A stretch of DNA of 64,000 nt from Thuidium tamariscinum. Taxonomy: Eukaryota; Streptophyta; Bryopsida; Hypnales; Thuidiaceae. Where the stretch lies: contig OX344753.2 of NCBI GenBank assembly GCA_947034885.2, forward strand, positions 3,906,001 to 3,970,000. The letters run 5' to 3'. A program made the position numbers and the translations under genes. A model generated the notes under the pieces. It did no database searches. It worked only from the letters and a program-made list of their open reading frames with translations, and was not told where the DNA came from. Below are positions 23,454-34,431 of the stretch, piece after piece; position 1 is the stretch's first letter; each line of letters starts with the position of its first letter.

Positions 23454-24245
23454 CCGTCAACAATTTCCAAAACTTTGAAGAGGTTCATAATAGCAATACT
23501 TTCAAGGGGCAAGCATCATTTGCAATGGCTTGCAATAGATGAACTAGAAATAGTGAAGAGGAAGTTTGAACATGTATGGGGAATATCACAAGCTTGTGGT
23601 GCCATTGACTATACACATGTAGAAATTGATTTGCCCAAAAATGAAAGATCGACAGACTTCTATGATAAAGATTATGATTATAGCTATATAGTTCAAGCAT
23701 TATTGATTTGGAGATGCAATTTCTAGATGTATTTGCTAGATTCCCAAGTCTCGTGCACGATGTCTGAGTTCTAAGAAATTCAAGATTCTATAAAGCTATT
23801 GAAGAAGGTCTACTTTTAATGGACAAAAGCGCTGAATTTGAGGTACGTGGACTCCAGAGCTCATAATAGGAGATGCTAGATATACTCAATTAAAGTGGAT
23901 GTTGGTTCCTTTTCCAGAGAAGAATTTGCATGGTGTATATGAAAACTATAATTTTAAATAAAGTAGTACACGCATAATAGTTGAACAAGCTTTTGGAAGG
24001 TTGAAAGGGATGTGGAGAATATTATACAAACCCATTTGGAATCCCGGTGAGTCAATGGTCCAAAACTCATCTATGTTTGTTGCATATTACATAATATTCT
24101 CCTTGAACATAATGAGACTATTGATGAAGACGTCTCCCTTGTTGGCCATCATGATGAAGGTAGACGTCAGCAAATATCTAGGCAAGTCATAGTTAACAAA
24201 TGAAGTTGAGACTATAAGGGAATAAATTGTTCAACACTTAGATAT

Positions 24246-24399
24246 CACTAGAAGAAAAAGCAAGTTGTAGTGAACAAAAAATGTGGGACAGATTTTGTTG
24301 ATGGCACGTTTATAAACACAGATTTTGTGTTTACAAACATGTTGTCAACACAATTTGGCCCACATTTTTTGTTCACTGCAACTTGCTTTTCTTGTAGTG
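24246..24399. mobile_element. CACTA-type foldback MITE with 3-bp duplication
   Basis: This 154-bp hairpin starts CACTAGAAGAAAAAGCAAG and ends CTTGCTTTTCTTGTAGTG. It is bordered by the 3-bp repeat TAT on each side (24243-24245 and 24400-24402). The CACTA terminus followed by AGAAAA and a 3-bp duplication are the marks of CACTA/En-Spm elements. It has no coding capacity. It lies 54 bp past the end of the Harbinger transposase. Confidence 0.85.
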
Positions 24400-24402
24400 T
24401 AT

Positions 24403-27400
24403 TGTTGAAGCTTGCACAAATAGACCCTATTACATGCCCAACTTCTGAAGCTTTTAGTATTCAATCTCCAAACTCTTGTTGTAATTGATAGCTCCATTAT
24501 TAGTGTATTGTTTCAATTTACTATGGTAGATAGCGGTTATATAATTCAGTGTCAATTACATATTAAGTAATATTTTAAGGTTTGTTATATGCTATATATA
24601 TTATGCACATTGTATTAATATCAAAGTATTTAATTGCCCTTGCCGTTACTTTCTCTTGATTAAAGAACATAGTTCTTTTAAGGGAGTTAGTGAGGATGGG
24701 AAATTTTAGGCGGTTTTGTTTCACACTTGTAGAGACCTTCCCTTGAAGAATAAATCCATAGAGTTACCACCATTTTGCAAGTTTTTTTTAATACAAATGC
24801 TCCCTTGTATATATATTTTGCCCAATTGATTGTGTGGCTAATTATTTTGGATTTGCCAATTCTTATACTAGTATTTTGCTATGTAGGTGATTAAAATTTG
24901 GAGCATTTTTTCCACTTCCTCTCAAACTAGCTTACTATAAGATTCTATAGTTACAAATGTTTGGAGGTTTTTAATTGGTAGAATATAATACTAATATTAT
25001 TGTAATTTGCAAAACCTTTGTTAGTCCATCAAAAACCAATTGTTCATACTTTCATGATTTTTTTTCACTTCATGATGTGCTTCATGAATTTACCTCGTAC
25101 ACATCCTCTAGCTAATTAAGGGCCTTTGAAAATTTGCAAATTATTTCATCGGTGAATTTTTTTTATAAATGCGGCATTTTTCCAAAGGAGCCAAGGGAGA
25201 TTAGGCCCCTCAATTTCAGTAGCTATTTGTTACCTCTCCAAAAAGATTGGGCCAAGGAGTTGGGAGCAAAATTAATCACTGAAGGTAAGAGGCTCAAAAA
25301 GTGATCATTTAAGTGTTGACGTGCCTTTTTCATATATCTCTTGAGATGGAAATATTGTTAGTTTATTTTTCAATCAAATAAAAATAGATGAGGAATCTAA
25401 CACAAGTCATTTCATATTTTTCGAAGCATTATTGAACTAGTTATGAATTTTCAAACACAATCTAGTATAGGTCCCTATTTTTGAAATGAATGCTTGAATT
25501 AATCATTATTTCAGATTTTTCAATACTTGTAAGAAGATAGTTGAACAATAAATTCTTATTTTGAATTAAATTAGTAAACACCTAGCCACTTAGTTAGAAA
25601 TGAATCTAGTATGACTCTTAAACCAACCATTGAAGAGGTAAAAACAAATCTTATCAAGGTCCATTGTAATCCACAGTTCATTTTCCCCCAATTCAAGTGT
25701 CCATTTCACAGCCCCTACTAGATGGTTGAAAATGCTCACTTAGTTTTAGATCCCTCTCTTATAAAGAAGCCTACTAATTAAGCCCCCAACTAAAGCCCCA
25801 ATAGAACAGAAGCGTTGTAGCAAACAACGATCTATCTTTTTTTTCAGAATTGGAGGTTCCAAGCAGTCCTTCGGCCCCTCCAGGTCTGTTTTTTGATTTA
25901 AAGGGGCCCAAGAAGCTAGAAGAAGGCCTAGAAGTGCCATTGGATGTCGAGCAGGGTTTTTTTTGGCAATTTGGAGCAAAATTGCACCAAATTTTTTCAC
26001 CTAGCACCAAGCCTACAAGAAAAAAACAATAAAATTTTGGATGAAATTGCCAACAAACTTCAATTTTTTTTAAATAGTAGATGAGATTGCCAAATAATGA
26101 GTGAAAATAGAATGATAGATATGTATTATGTGCTAATATGATATTTTCTATCTAATATATGTATGAATGTTGAGATTTGGAGCTCTACAATAAAATGAAA
26201 TATCGCCACTTTAGCACTTCACAAGAAATGAAAAAAAACCATGATGTCGAGGCACCTAATGGAAAACGCCTTAAAGTTGATAAACCTCTATAACTCAATG
26301 TGTTTGACAAGTGCTAACTTACTGTAGTTTCAATATTTATTGTAGATGGGCTACCTTCAGTGGTATGGTAGCAGGCTCAAAAACCAACCGGTCATTTAGA
26401 ACTCCTCCTACAAAAGGCTCTGAAACAATGCATATCCCCATTGAAATGAAGTAAGTTCAGTATTGTAAGCAAATTTGTATCCAAGTAAGTGGTTTTAACC
26501 CAAGAACACCATTAGCGCCATTCCGTGGCATTTAGATGACTTCCCAAGGCCAGGAGACAAGGTGAACAATGATTTTTTCATCCATTTTTTGTTTTATAAC
26601 TGTTCATGTTGAGTTGAAAAGAGTCTTCAATAGAGTTTGTAGTCTAAATAATTTTTGTTTTCATGTAATTTAGAAATAATTATCGAAAACGGATGACAAA
26701 ATTTGTCATTTTAGTGTATTTTGAGAAATTGAGTAAATCTGAAATTTCTCCTTGAAAATGACATTTTTTGAGTTTGAGCCCAACTAGTGAAATGAAGGTC
26801 TTCACTTCTAGTTTCTACTCCAATTGAAATTTTGTAAAAATTATTTAAAATGATTATTTTATTGCAATTTGAATTTTGGCTGCATTTTTAATGTCTAGTG
26901 CATCCTAAAAATAGGTGTACATGGAAGTTGAGTTTACACCATAATGTTTGTCACTATAATTTACACACATGGTGAATTTTTCAGATTTTTTGAGATAATT
27001 TTCTATTTTCTATGATTTTTCTTTCACTTTTTCTTCAAAAAATCTCTTAAAAAATCAATTTTACTCAAATAAACCTGAAATTTCCGTGAAGTGCAGAAGA
27101 CATATACTTTCATCTCTGAAAATTAAAACAAAAATTTTCAGACATGATTGGCTCCAGAATGGTAATAAATTGACGGGCAAGGGAGCTTCCAACCAATGGT
27201 CATAGGCCCATCTTTTAAGGGTTAAGACCTTTTGAGGAACTTGTGGCGTTTATTATATGACAGTAATAAAAGCTTTATTTCAGGTCTCCTTGGCTACATT
27301 TTTAATTTCATGAAGTACTGCATATTATTAAAAAAATGGTGGGCTTGAATTTTGGAGACACTAAGGCTAATCAAAAAATCAGTATTTGAAAAGGCAGGAA

Positions 27401-27600
27401 GTGATGTGCTCATTTGAATAGAAGCACATCCATATTCAATTAAACTACTCTTCATCACACAACAATCCATTTTTGGTTTCTTAGCATGCGTTATGAAGAC
27501 TTTTATGAACTCTTTTGGCTACCGTCTTCATGCATTCATGCTTTCCGTTAATGCGTTCACATTTCACTATCTTTTGTGCGTTCATCACAACTCGCCCTTA
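24403..27600. other. Gene-free AT-rich stretch
   Basis: No gene is recognised here. The short frames at 25746-26032 on both strands overlap each other and resemble no family that I know. A possible TTAA-bordered element spans roughly 26495-27224 (TTAACCCAAGAACACC at the left, CTTTTAAGGGTTAA at the right). Its ends are weak. Confidence 0.5.
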
Positions 27601-27873
27601 AGGTGGGTACACCTAAAAGCGCCACTTATTCATACTGTGCCTAGTTACTGTGATTAGGTTGTTCAAATTTTCATACAGTCTTGTTGGCAAGTGAAAGCAC
27701 ATTCCAACACATCAAAGAACGTAGGATTTGGATACCGTATGCAAAAGTTATTAATGGTCAAAGTCTGTTTCTGAAAGCGTCATCTACAGTCTGTGAACAT
27801 GACTGATTTTGGAAATGTATGCACGTTGTAGATGGCGCTTTTAAGAATGTGACACTTTTGGGTGTACCTACCT
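27601..27873. mobile_element. TA-flanked MITE, family B copy 2
   Basis: This 273-bp copy has termini AGGTGGGTACACCTAAAAG and CTTTTGGGTGTACCTACCT and TA on both flanks (27599-27600 and 27874-27875). It aligns in inverted orientation with 9733-10005, including 'gcaagtgaaagcacattcc' here against 'ggaacatgctttcacttgc' there. It lies about 1.3 kb upstream of the OEP7-like gene. Confidence 0.88.
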
Positions 27874-28405
27874 TATAAACAGTAATAGATACCTACAGGG
27901 ACTTTGCTTCAATAATTCGTAATTAATTAATTTCAGCTCAAAATGTTTTCATTATCATGGCCAATGCAGCGCTGTTCATTGCCGCCACTGATTTCCTCAC
28001 AGAGATGGGTTTTTTTCTTACATGCTCGCTTTCTGGACCTCCTCCCAAAGGAAATTAGGAATATCCTTCCCGTCACGACGGATATGACAGCACGGAGACG
28101 ACGATTCTGCGTGAAACATGTCGTCGTCTACAGAAGCTGCCCAGCCTCAGGGTTTTGCGTGCGCATTTCTGGATTGCTTAATTTCGTAATTGGATTCTTT
28201 TTTTTGGTTTTGACGGTATGTGTTAAAGACGGGAAGCAATTGAAGTTGAAGCTGCTGAGAGGAGCGAACTCAAGGTCGCTTCTCTGCTGACCACATTGCT
28301 CATTGTAAGTGAATAGGAGTTCATCAAAAAAGGCCGATTTTGGCCCTCCTTCATGCATTGGCCATAGGGATCTTTGAATCTTTCTAACTTGTCTGTGCAA
28401 CACGT

Positions 28406-29190
28406 TCTGTAAGGATGGAAGTTGGACGGTGATATGATTGCATTTCTGTGATAGTCTTAGCTCGGGATTTGCGCCCGTCACTTTTGAGGAACTTAGAGTT
28501 GGATCATTAAACTTTTTCTGTTTCTTTTTCTTCAATTTTACACTCAGGGGAATCGACCTTACTATTACAGTATCCAAGAATTTTGTCTGTTGCTATGTAC
28601 TTCACAAGATTGTGAGTGAATTCACGAGGTTTCTGGAATAGTTTTGTAAGGGTAGAAGCGGACGGTGATAACCGTGATATCGATGAGAAGTATTAATTCG
28701 TCGGTGCACTTGTTGTGAAGTGTTCTATATGAATTTTGATGAACCTGGAGTTGGATCCATAAGGTTGTATGAGTTTTATTGTGCACTTAGGGGCATCTAC
28801 TGGACACTATGATTGTAACCCTAGATTGTTAATTTCAGTATGTGGCTATTGGATCAGGGTGTAGAAACGGCTCCTTCAGAATTTGTAAGGATTCGAGATT
28901 TAGCTGTCGTAATAAGATCTCCATTCATTTTGTTTTGCGGAATGATTTTGGAGGGATAGAAATTAATACCGATGAGAAGTATTATTTTGTCGGTGCACGT
29001 TGCAATCCTACACCAGCGAGGGCTTGCGTCTATGTTCGTTTTCACTTCTGGTGAACTTGGAGTTCTTGAAATTAAGCTTGTAGTAGATATTGAAGTGTTG
29101 GGATCCACTATACTGAGATAGAATCTATAAATTGATAATTTTGGTACGTGGCTGTTGGATTAGGGCGTAATAAGGGCTCCTTCGGATTAC
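28406..29190. repeat. Three degenerate tandem units upstream of the OEP7-like gene
   Basis: Units start near 28406, 28643 and 28880, each with TGTAAGGRT. Two or more units share 'gacggtgat', 'gatgagaagtatt', 'cggtgcac', 'gaacttggagttggatc', 'tggctattggat' and 'ggctccttc'. Spacing is about 235-310 bp. The shared end, 'tttcag|TATGTGGC ... CAGAATTT|gtaagg' at 28839-28884, looks like a small exon with acceptor and donor. The last unit runs into the OEP7 start codon. This suggests duplicated leader exons or promoter units. Confidence 0.65.
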
Positions 29191-29199
29191 GACTTCGAT

Positions 29200-29448
29200 A
29201 TGGGGGCGATTGAGACGGCAATTCTTGTGTTGGTGGCCCTGGTTCTAGGCTGGGGAGCTGTGGAGATAGCTTGCAAGCCATGCATGGAATCAGGCCGAGC
29301 GGCTATCAACAGGTCTTTGGATCCCGATTACGACCCGGATGATGCGATTCCCAACACTCCGTATGTGGAAGCTCCTCATCCTGTCGAGGAGCCGGCTTTT
29401 CCCGAGAGCCCTAAAAAACCTCACAAGGGCGAGCATTCAGAAGTCTGA
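29200..29448 (+). CDS. OEP7-like plastid outer-envelope membrane protein
   Basis: This is a single-exon frame of 82 residues. Residues 5-25 (ETAILVLVALVLGWGAVEIA) form one hydrophobic span. A short positively charged stretch with KP follows, then an acidic, proline-rich tail with DPDYDPDD. Arabidopsis OEP7 has the same plan: a short N-terminus, one membrane span containing LGW.A.E.A.KP, a basic flank and a DPDD motif. Those small proteins insert into the chloroplast outer envelope without a cleaved transit peptide, and the flanking basic residues decide plastid over ER targeting. The tail here is longer (about 45 residues) with repeated P-E/H-P. GC content rises sharply over the frame, which supports real coding. 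The exact family member is uncertain, so no symbol is given. Confidence 0.8.
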   Translation: MGAIETAILVLVALVLGWGAVEIACKPCMESGRAAINRSLDPDYDPDDAIPNTPYVEAPHPVEEPAFPESPKKPHKGEHSEV

Positions 29449-30865
29449 AAAGCTTCTCTCACCTATTTCATTGCAAGTGCCTGTTTTAGGGCTGTGTGCT
29501 TACCGTGCTTTCCAATGCGCAGCACAATGCGAAGCTGACGCATTTTCGCCTTGTGCCCAGACCAAACGCGTAGAGTTGGTTTCTGTATAGAAGAAATGGT
29601 CAATAGTGGATGACCTAATTGTTCTTGTCACTCTTATATGTAATGCGACATTGCGAGCTCTGCATTGTAACGATGCGACGGATTTTGCACTTTTGGTGGA
29701 GTCTACTGTACTGTACCAAGTGATCGGGTTTGATCGAGGCTCGTGAAACATGAGGTATTTGAGCCTTCCTTCAATTGATTCTCAAGTTTATTTACCGGTT
29801 TTCTCTCATATATATCACTCAGCAGTACGGTATACTACTGAACAGTAGAGTGTGCACTTGTGAATTTCTAGGGCTATGATTTTAATCAGGGTCATACTGC
29901 AGCCATGGGTGCCACTTCGTTCTTGTGTAGTGTCCAAATTTCTCGCTTGTTTATGAACCATGCTGAAGCTACAATCTTTCCTTTATACATAAAACGATAG
30001 TGTATACTTTCAGGATAAGTAAAGCGTCCTTTGTCTTCATTTATGGATACCTAGGGTTTGCTTCTTCTTGGACTTGAAACAATGTGGCTGATGTGCAATG
30101 GAGCTGGCATCAGTTTCTCTTCGTTTCAGAATAGTGTGAAGCTGCGGTTTAGGGTGTAGGTGCATCACATATTATCATTCGTCTCAATTTTTCTTTTGAC
30201 TGAAGCACAGTCGAGGAACGTTCACTTATGTCGAAAGCACAATTGCGTAAGAAAGCACTTCAGTCAACAGCATACCTGAGTCATGTGCTGTTGAAAAGAC
30301 AAGGGATTTCATATCATAAGCCTCCCCTTGCCACATGCCCCGTTGCAGATAGAAAAGTGCAGGCTCAGAGAAATGTGGTGCCAAGTGTGGTGCGAGGATA
30401 TTTTAAATGTAGACCTTTTCAAGATTGGAGATGTCCTAGGAGCTCTTAAATTTTGATTGCGTTCTAATTTGAGATATTGTTGCTGTACACCAGACACAAT
30501 TCCCGTCTGTAGTCCTAAACCTGATCCCACCTGCGCTCTCAGAGAACCACTGATCTTAAGATATGACACTTTCGATTTTATTTGTACGTTAGGGTTATTG
30601 CTGATAAACTTATCTCAAAACCTCCTGGCCCTAGACAAAGTAGTACTGAAATTCTGATTCACACAGAGGCCACTTTGCTGACATCCTTGATCCTTGGTGT
30701 TCACCTCAGCCTTCGAATGCCATCAACCAAAAGGCAACTATACGTTCATGTCGATGCCAACAAACATACCGCTTAGCTTACGTCCAATGATACTGGCCTT
30801 GAACTCACACGCTCACGACAATTGAACTCCAGTTACATAACTCATTCATGCCTTAAAAAGACACA

Positions 30866-31118
30866 TTAACCCCTAAAGGACCTAGCAACATAGCAGTTTT
30901 GGGTGGATACATGTGAGTGGAGATTTTCATATATTAGGTCCAGATTTTAACAAAATGTGTAGACGAGGAATATCTTTCATGTGTACTAAAAATCAAGACA
31001 TTTAGAAATATGGGTCAAAAGTTATGGCCTAATGTGTTATTTTCTATTAAATAGGGAGTTCAAGACAAATTAGAAAAAATCACTTTTTTAGAAAACAAAA
31101 ACTTGAAATTGGTTTTCT

Positions 31119-31158
<40 letters not shown>

Positions 31159-31365
31159 CTATGAATCATTTCATTTTGATCAATGAATCAAAAGTTATGA
31201 GGAGTTTTATTTGCAGGCAATTATGAAATCTTTATTCTAAAATAAACTTTGAAGACATCTATCTTACTCAATTTTCAATATTTTTCAAAAAAAATAAAAT
31301 CTTAGGATTGAAATTGTCAATTAAAACATTGTAACAATTGGAATTGGCATTATTCAGTGTTTTGT
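30866..31365. mobile_element. Truncated TTAA-bordered element with a GT microsatellite
   Basis: It starts TTAACCCCTAAAGGACC and carries family blocks also seen at 33524 ('catgtgtactaaaaatca', 'caaaagttatga'). It fades out near 31365 without a right terminus. A (GT)18-like run lies inside it. Confidence 0.55.
31121..31157. repeat. (GT)n microsatellite
   Basis: Uninterrupted alternating GT for 37 bases. Confidence 0.97.
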
Positions 31366-31731
31366 TCTCTATTTCAAGGTTGGGCCCAATAAGAGCATCC
31401 CCACTGCAATGCAAGACATGACTCAAACTAGCCATTTGGCCAAGTTAGGCAACAATGAGCACCCCACTGCATGCAAGATAGGACTTAGTAAATGGCTGGG
31501 TGCGACCAAATTTATTGAGCAAACGGGAAAATGTTGAATTTTAGCTAGGGTCTGGAAGGGGGTTTGACTACATTTTGGATCCCAATATCGAGGTGAAGGT
31601 CTATTGCAGACCATCCAATTTTAGTTTTTTTTTATAGAAATGGAATGCTTACAAGCAAATCCAAAAATTGAGACTTTTTATTCCCCAAAAGATGAAACAT
31701 GAAATTCATCTTGGTTCAAATTTTTCCTAAG

Positions 31732-31905
31732 TGGAGCTCACTATATCCTCTTGAGGTGAAGGGAGGTGTTCCAATCCATGTGGGACAAAGGAGAGTATGA
31801 ACTTGATGGAGCTCTTTCAAGTTCAAACTCTCCTTTGTCCCACATAGATTGGAACACCTCCCTACACCTCAAGAGGATGTAGTGACCTCCACTTCCCATG
31901 GAAAC
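31732..31905. repeat. Foldback 1 with 'tgtgggaca' arms
   Basis: The left arm ('cctcttgaggtgaagggagg', 'tgttccaatccatgtgggac') is followed almost at once by its inverted complement ('gtcccacatagattggaaca', 'cctacacctcaagaggat'). The arms are about 85 bp with very little loop. Such a sequence would be cruciform-prone and its transcript a long hairpin. The next foldback has related arm motifs. Confidence 0.85.
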
Positions 31906-31961
31906 CCGTGCTTTTCTACTTCCACTTCACGTAGATGTAGGAAGAAGTGAGTTTGCAACGA

Positions 31962-32170
31962 AACAAGGCTCCTTATATTTCCATGGGGTGGAGGGAGGTG
32001 CCCTTACCTATGTGGGATATAAGGATTTGAACTAATTTAAACTAAGAATTCAAATTAAAAATTTTGAAAATTTAAAATTTAAACTCCTAGTTCAAACAAG
32101 TTCAAATCCTTATATCTCACATCGATTGGAGCACCTCCCTCCACCCCATGGGGATATAAGGAGCCTTGTT
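31962..32170. repeat. Foldback 2 with related arms
   Basis: The left arm reads 'aacaaggctccttatat', 'ccatggggtggagggagg'. The right arm is the inverted 'cctccctccaccccatgg', 'atataaggagccttgtt'. The arms are about 90 bp around an AT-rich centre. 'Ggagggaggtg' and 'tgtgggat' are shared with foldback 1, so the two are probably related elements side by side. Confidence 0.85.
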
Positions 32171-33523
32171 CAAATGCATTCTCTAATTATTTTGAGATCT
32201 CCTCTAACAAGGAGAGTGAGATCTCAAAGAATTTTTAAAAAAATTATGTTTTTTGGCTTCAAATTTAAAGCAAAATTAATTGGAAAACGTGTTTAAAAAA
32301 AAAATTCTTTTAGAAGGTTGCTTTCACTATTCAGTAGTAGGGCAAATGACTATCCCCCAACCCAACCAAAGTTGTAGAGCCCTACAAAGGACCTGATTTT
32401 GAGTCAAATTTTGAGCCATGTGGTGGGAATGCCCTAAGATCATGACATATGTTCCAATGTAGTGAGCAACAAAGTAATAAGTAGTGAGTGAGAAAGTACT
32501 TGGTCCATGATTGGAATTGGAAGAGTCTAAACATTGACTAATAGTCTAGACAACTTTTTTGGCTTCTAAAAATCATAATAATTTCAATTTTCAGAATAAA
32601 ATCCTGAAAAATTTGTAGTCCCCATATTTTCTATCTTCCTATTTGCCAAAAATTTCACTTACCTCATATTGCTCAAAATTTGCCTAAAAATTGCTTAAGT
32701 GATCAACTATGGGTACCTCTATTTTACTAAAGAATTTTCCAAACACCCAAAACACTTGTGCAACTTCCTGTGTTGTCAATGGAATCCTCCCTCTTGAAAA
32801 CCTGTTGCAGTACATGTCTCCACTCTCCACAATTCCTACAATGATGCTGTTCTGCTAACACCATGGATCAGGAAAAAAAACACAATCAATTATGTAGGAA
32901 TTTATTTAGTTGACCCACCTAAGGGAGAAACATTCGTTCCCAAATGTATCCCTTGTAGTGGATTATAGACTCTCCCAATTGTATCAATAGAGTTCCCTTA
33001 ATGTGTTTGCCACATGCTTAATCCTAATTGGCTGACACATTTCAAGGACACATATAAATATCTTATTGACTCACTGCTGATTTTAACAGGTTTTAGTTTT
33101 GGATGCATCTATTGGATAGTTTCAGTGGTCTAGGGAACCAACTCTTTGAAAAATCAGAGAAATTACATACAACACCTAAAAAATCTAATTTTTTTTAATA
33201 TTCATGATTTTCACTTGCTAATACTAAAAAAACATCATTTAAAAAAAAAGTTGCCTCCAACTATATTGAATTCCTTATTTGCATAGTTTTGGGTGCTTCC
33301 ACCATATCTTAGATGACGCATGATCCTTCACAACACAACGAAGGTTGTGTACAATGGTATATAGTTAAATGTGTATAGATGTTTTTGATTTGTTTTTTTA
33401 TTGCATATTTTATGTTGGTTGTGGGCTTGCGACATTCAATTTGTTTTGTGTGTTGTGATCTTTGTTTTCATGGCAATTGCCATGTGAAGAGGCATTGGGG
33501 CTATCCCATGTCAGATTAGAATG

Positions 33524-34431
33524 TTAACCCTAAAGGACTTGCCAATTAAATTTAGGATTAGAGATTTCCATGTTTTAAGCCCAAATTTTAATAAAAGTTA
33601 GAGACAAGGGATATCATTCATGTGTACTAAAAATCAGGACATTTGAAAATATAAGTTCAAAGTTATGACCTAATATGTTACTTTTTTTTTCTAAATGGGC
33701 AATTCAAGCAAGTTGAAAAAATCTTTTTTTCTTAAACAAAAATCTGAAATTGTTTTTTTGCTTAATATATACATGGAAAGCTTTGAATCATTCCATTTTG
33801 ATCAATGAGTCAAAAGTTATGAGGATTTTTGTTTGTAGGCAATTATAGGTTCTCTACTCTAAAATAAACTTTGAAGTCCTTAATTTTACTCAATTTTCAA
33901 TATTTTTTGAAATAAAATAAAATCATAGGATGTAGATTCTTGTATTAGAACATTGCAATCATTGGAATTGGCATTTTTCAATTTCATAACTAAATTCTCA
34001 ACAATTTTATATTTTGAATCAATCTTTACCTTTTTCTACTTACTATTTTTTTCCTATATGTTGTACAAATCCAAATGATTTGAAAATTTTCAAGCATGTA
34101 GCCAACTTGCCTTGAAGAATGAATCCAAAGAAGAATTACCATTTTGGACTCTATTTCAAGCAAAATGGAACTTGTAAAGTGCACCTACCCAATTTTTTGC
34201 ACGGTCAAAAAAATGATTTTTGTCAATTCAAATGCTAATATCTTGCAATCCAAAAGGTAGAAATTTTTTTAATTTTTTTCAAGTACATGTTTTCAAATCA
34301 AAATACTAAAAGATTATACAGTTACATACATCTCAAAATGAATTTTTTTCCAAAATTTAGTATTTGTACTAAAAATGGCAATTTTTGGGTGTTTTTGGTG
34401 AAAACATAGTAAACAAATTGAAGGTTGTTAA
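33524..34431. mobile_element. TTAA-bordered element, about 0.9 kb
   Basis: It starts TTAACCCTAAAGGACTT. The right end is decayed but lies at 'ggtgaaaacatagtaaac ... gttgttaa', which corresponds to the right terminus of 12865-13816 and the left end of 11916. Interior blocks ('ttcctatatgttgtacaa', 'caagcatgtagcc', 'tcattccattttgatcaatga') recur in the other copies. There is no coding frame. Confidence 0.6.

Larger units (their letters stand above)
20622..24192 (+). pseudogene. PIF/Harbinger transposase (HARBI1-like), interrupted
   Basis: The transposase frame runs from 20622 to 21165 and resumes at 23454-24192, split by an LTR element. The first part shows 'MFKVSIRIFNYLCELIG', 'VAMSLHRLATDDSLLSISKL' and 'FGVSP', a helix-turn-helix region. 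After the insertion it continues 'PSTISKTLKRFIIAILSRG', then the DDE catalytic core. The first Asp is in CGAIDYTHVE, the second in IIGDARY and the Glu in IIVEQAFGRLKGMWR. The end is DVSKYLGKS. Several in-frame stops (for example near 20676, 20883 and 21067) make it inactive. In plants such proteins cut PIF elements and mobilise Tourist-type MITEs. The SANT accessory remnant lies upstream, as is usual for the superfamily. Confidence 0.85.

Noticed and set aside
25746..26032. Overlapping frames on both strands
   Set aside because: They are mutually antisense, short and without motifs. They are probably chance frames in decayed repeat DNA.
27943..28290. 115-codon frame on the plus strand
   Set aside because: It probably lies in leader or promoter DNA of the OEP7-like gene. 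The composition and lack of family motifs do not support coding.
28128..28577. 149-codon frame on the minus strand
   Set aside because: It is low in recognisable structure and lies over the start of the tandem-repeat leader of the OEP7-like gene. No homology was recognised.
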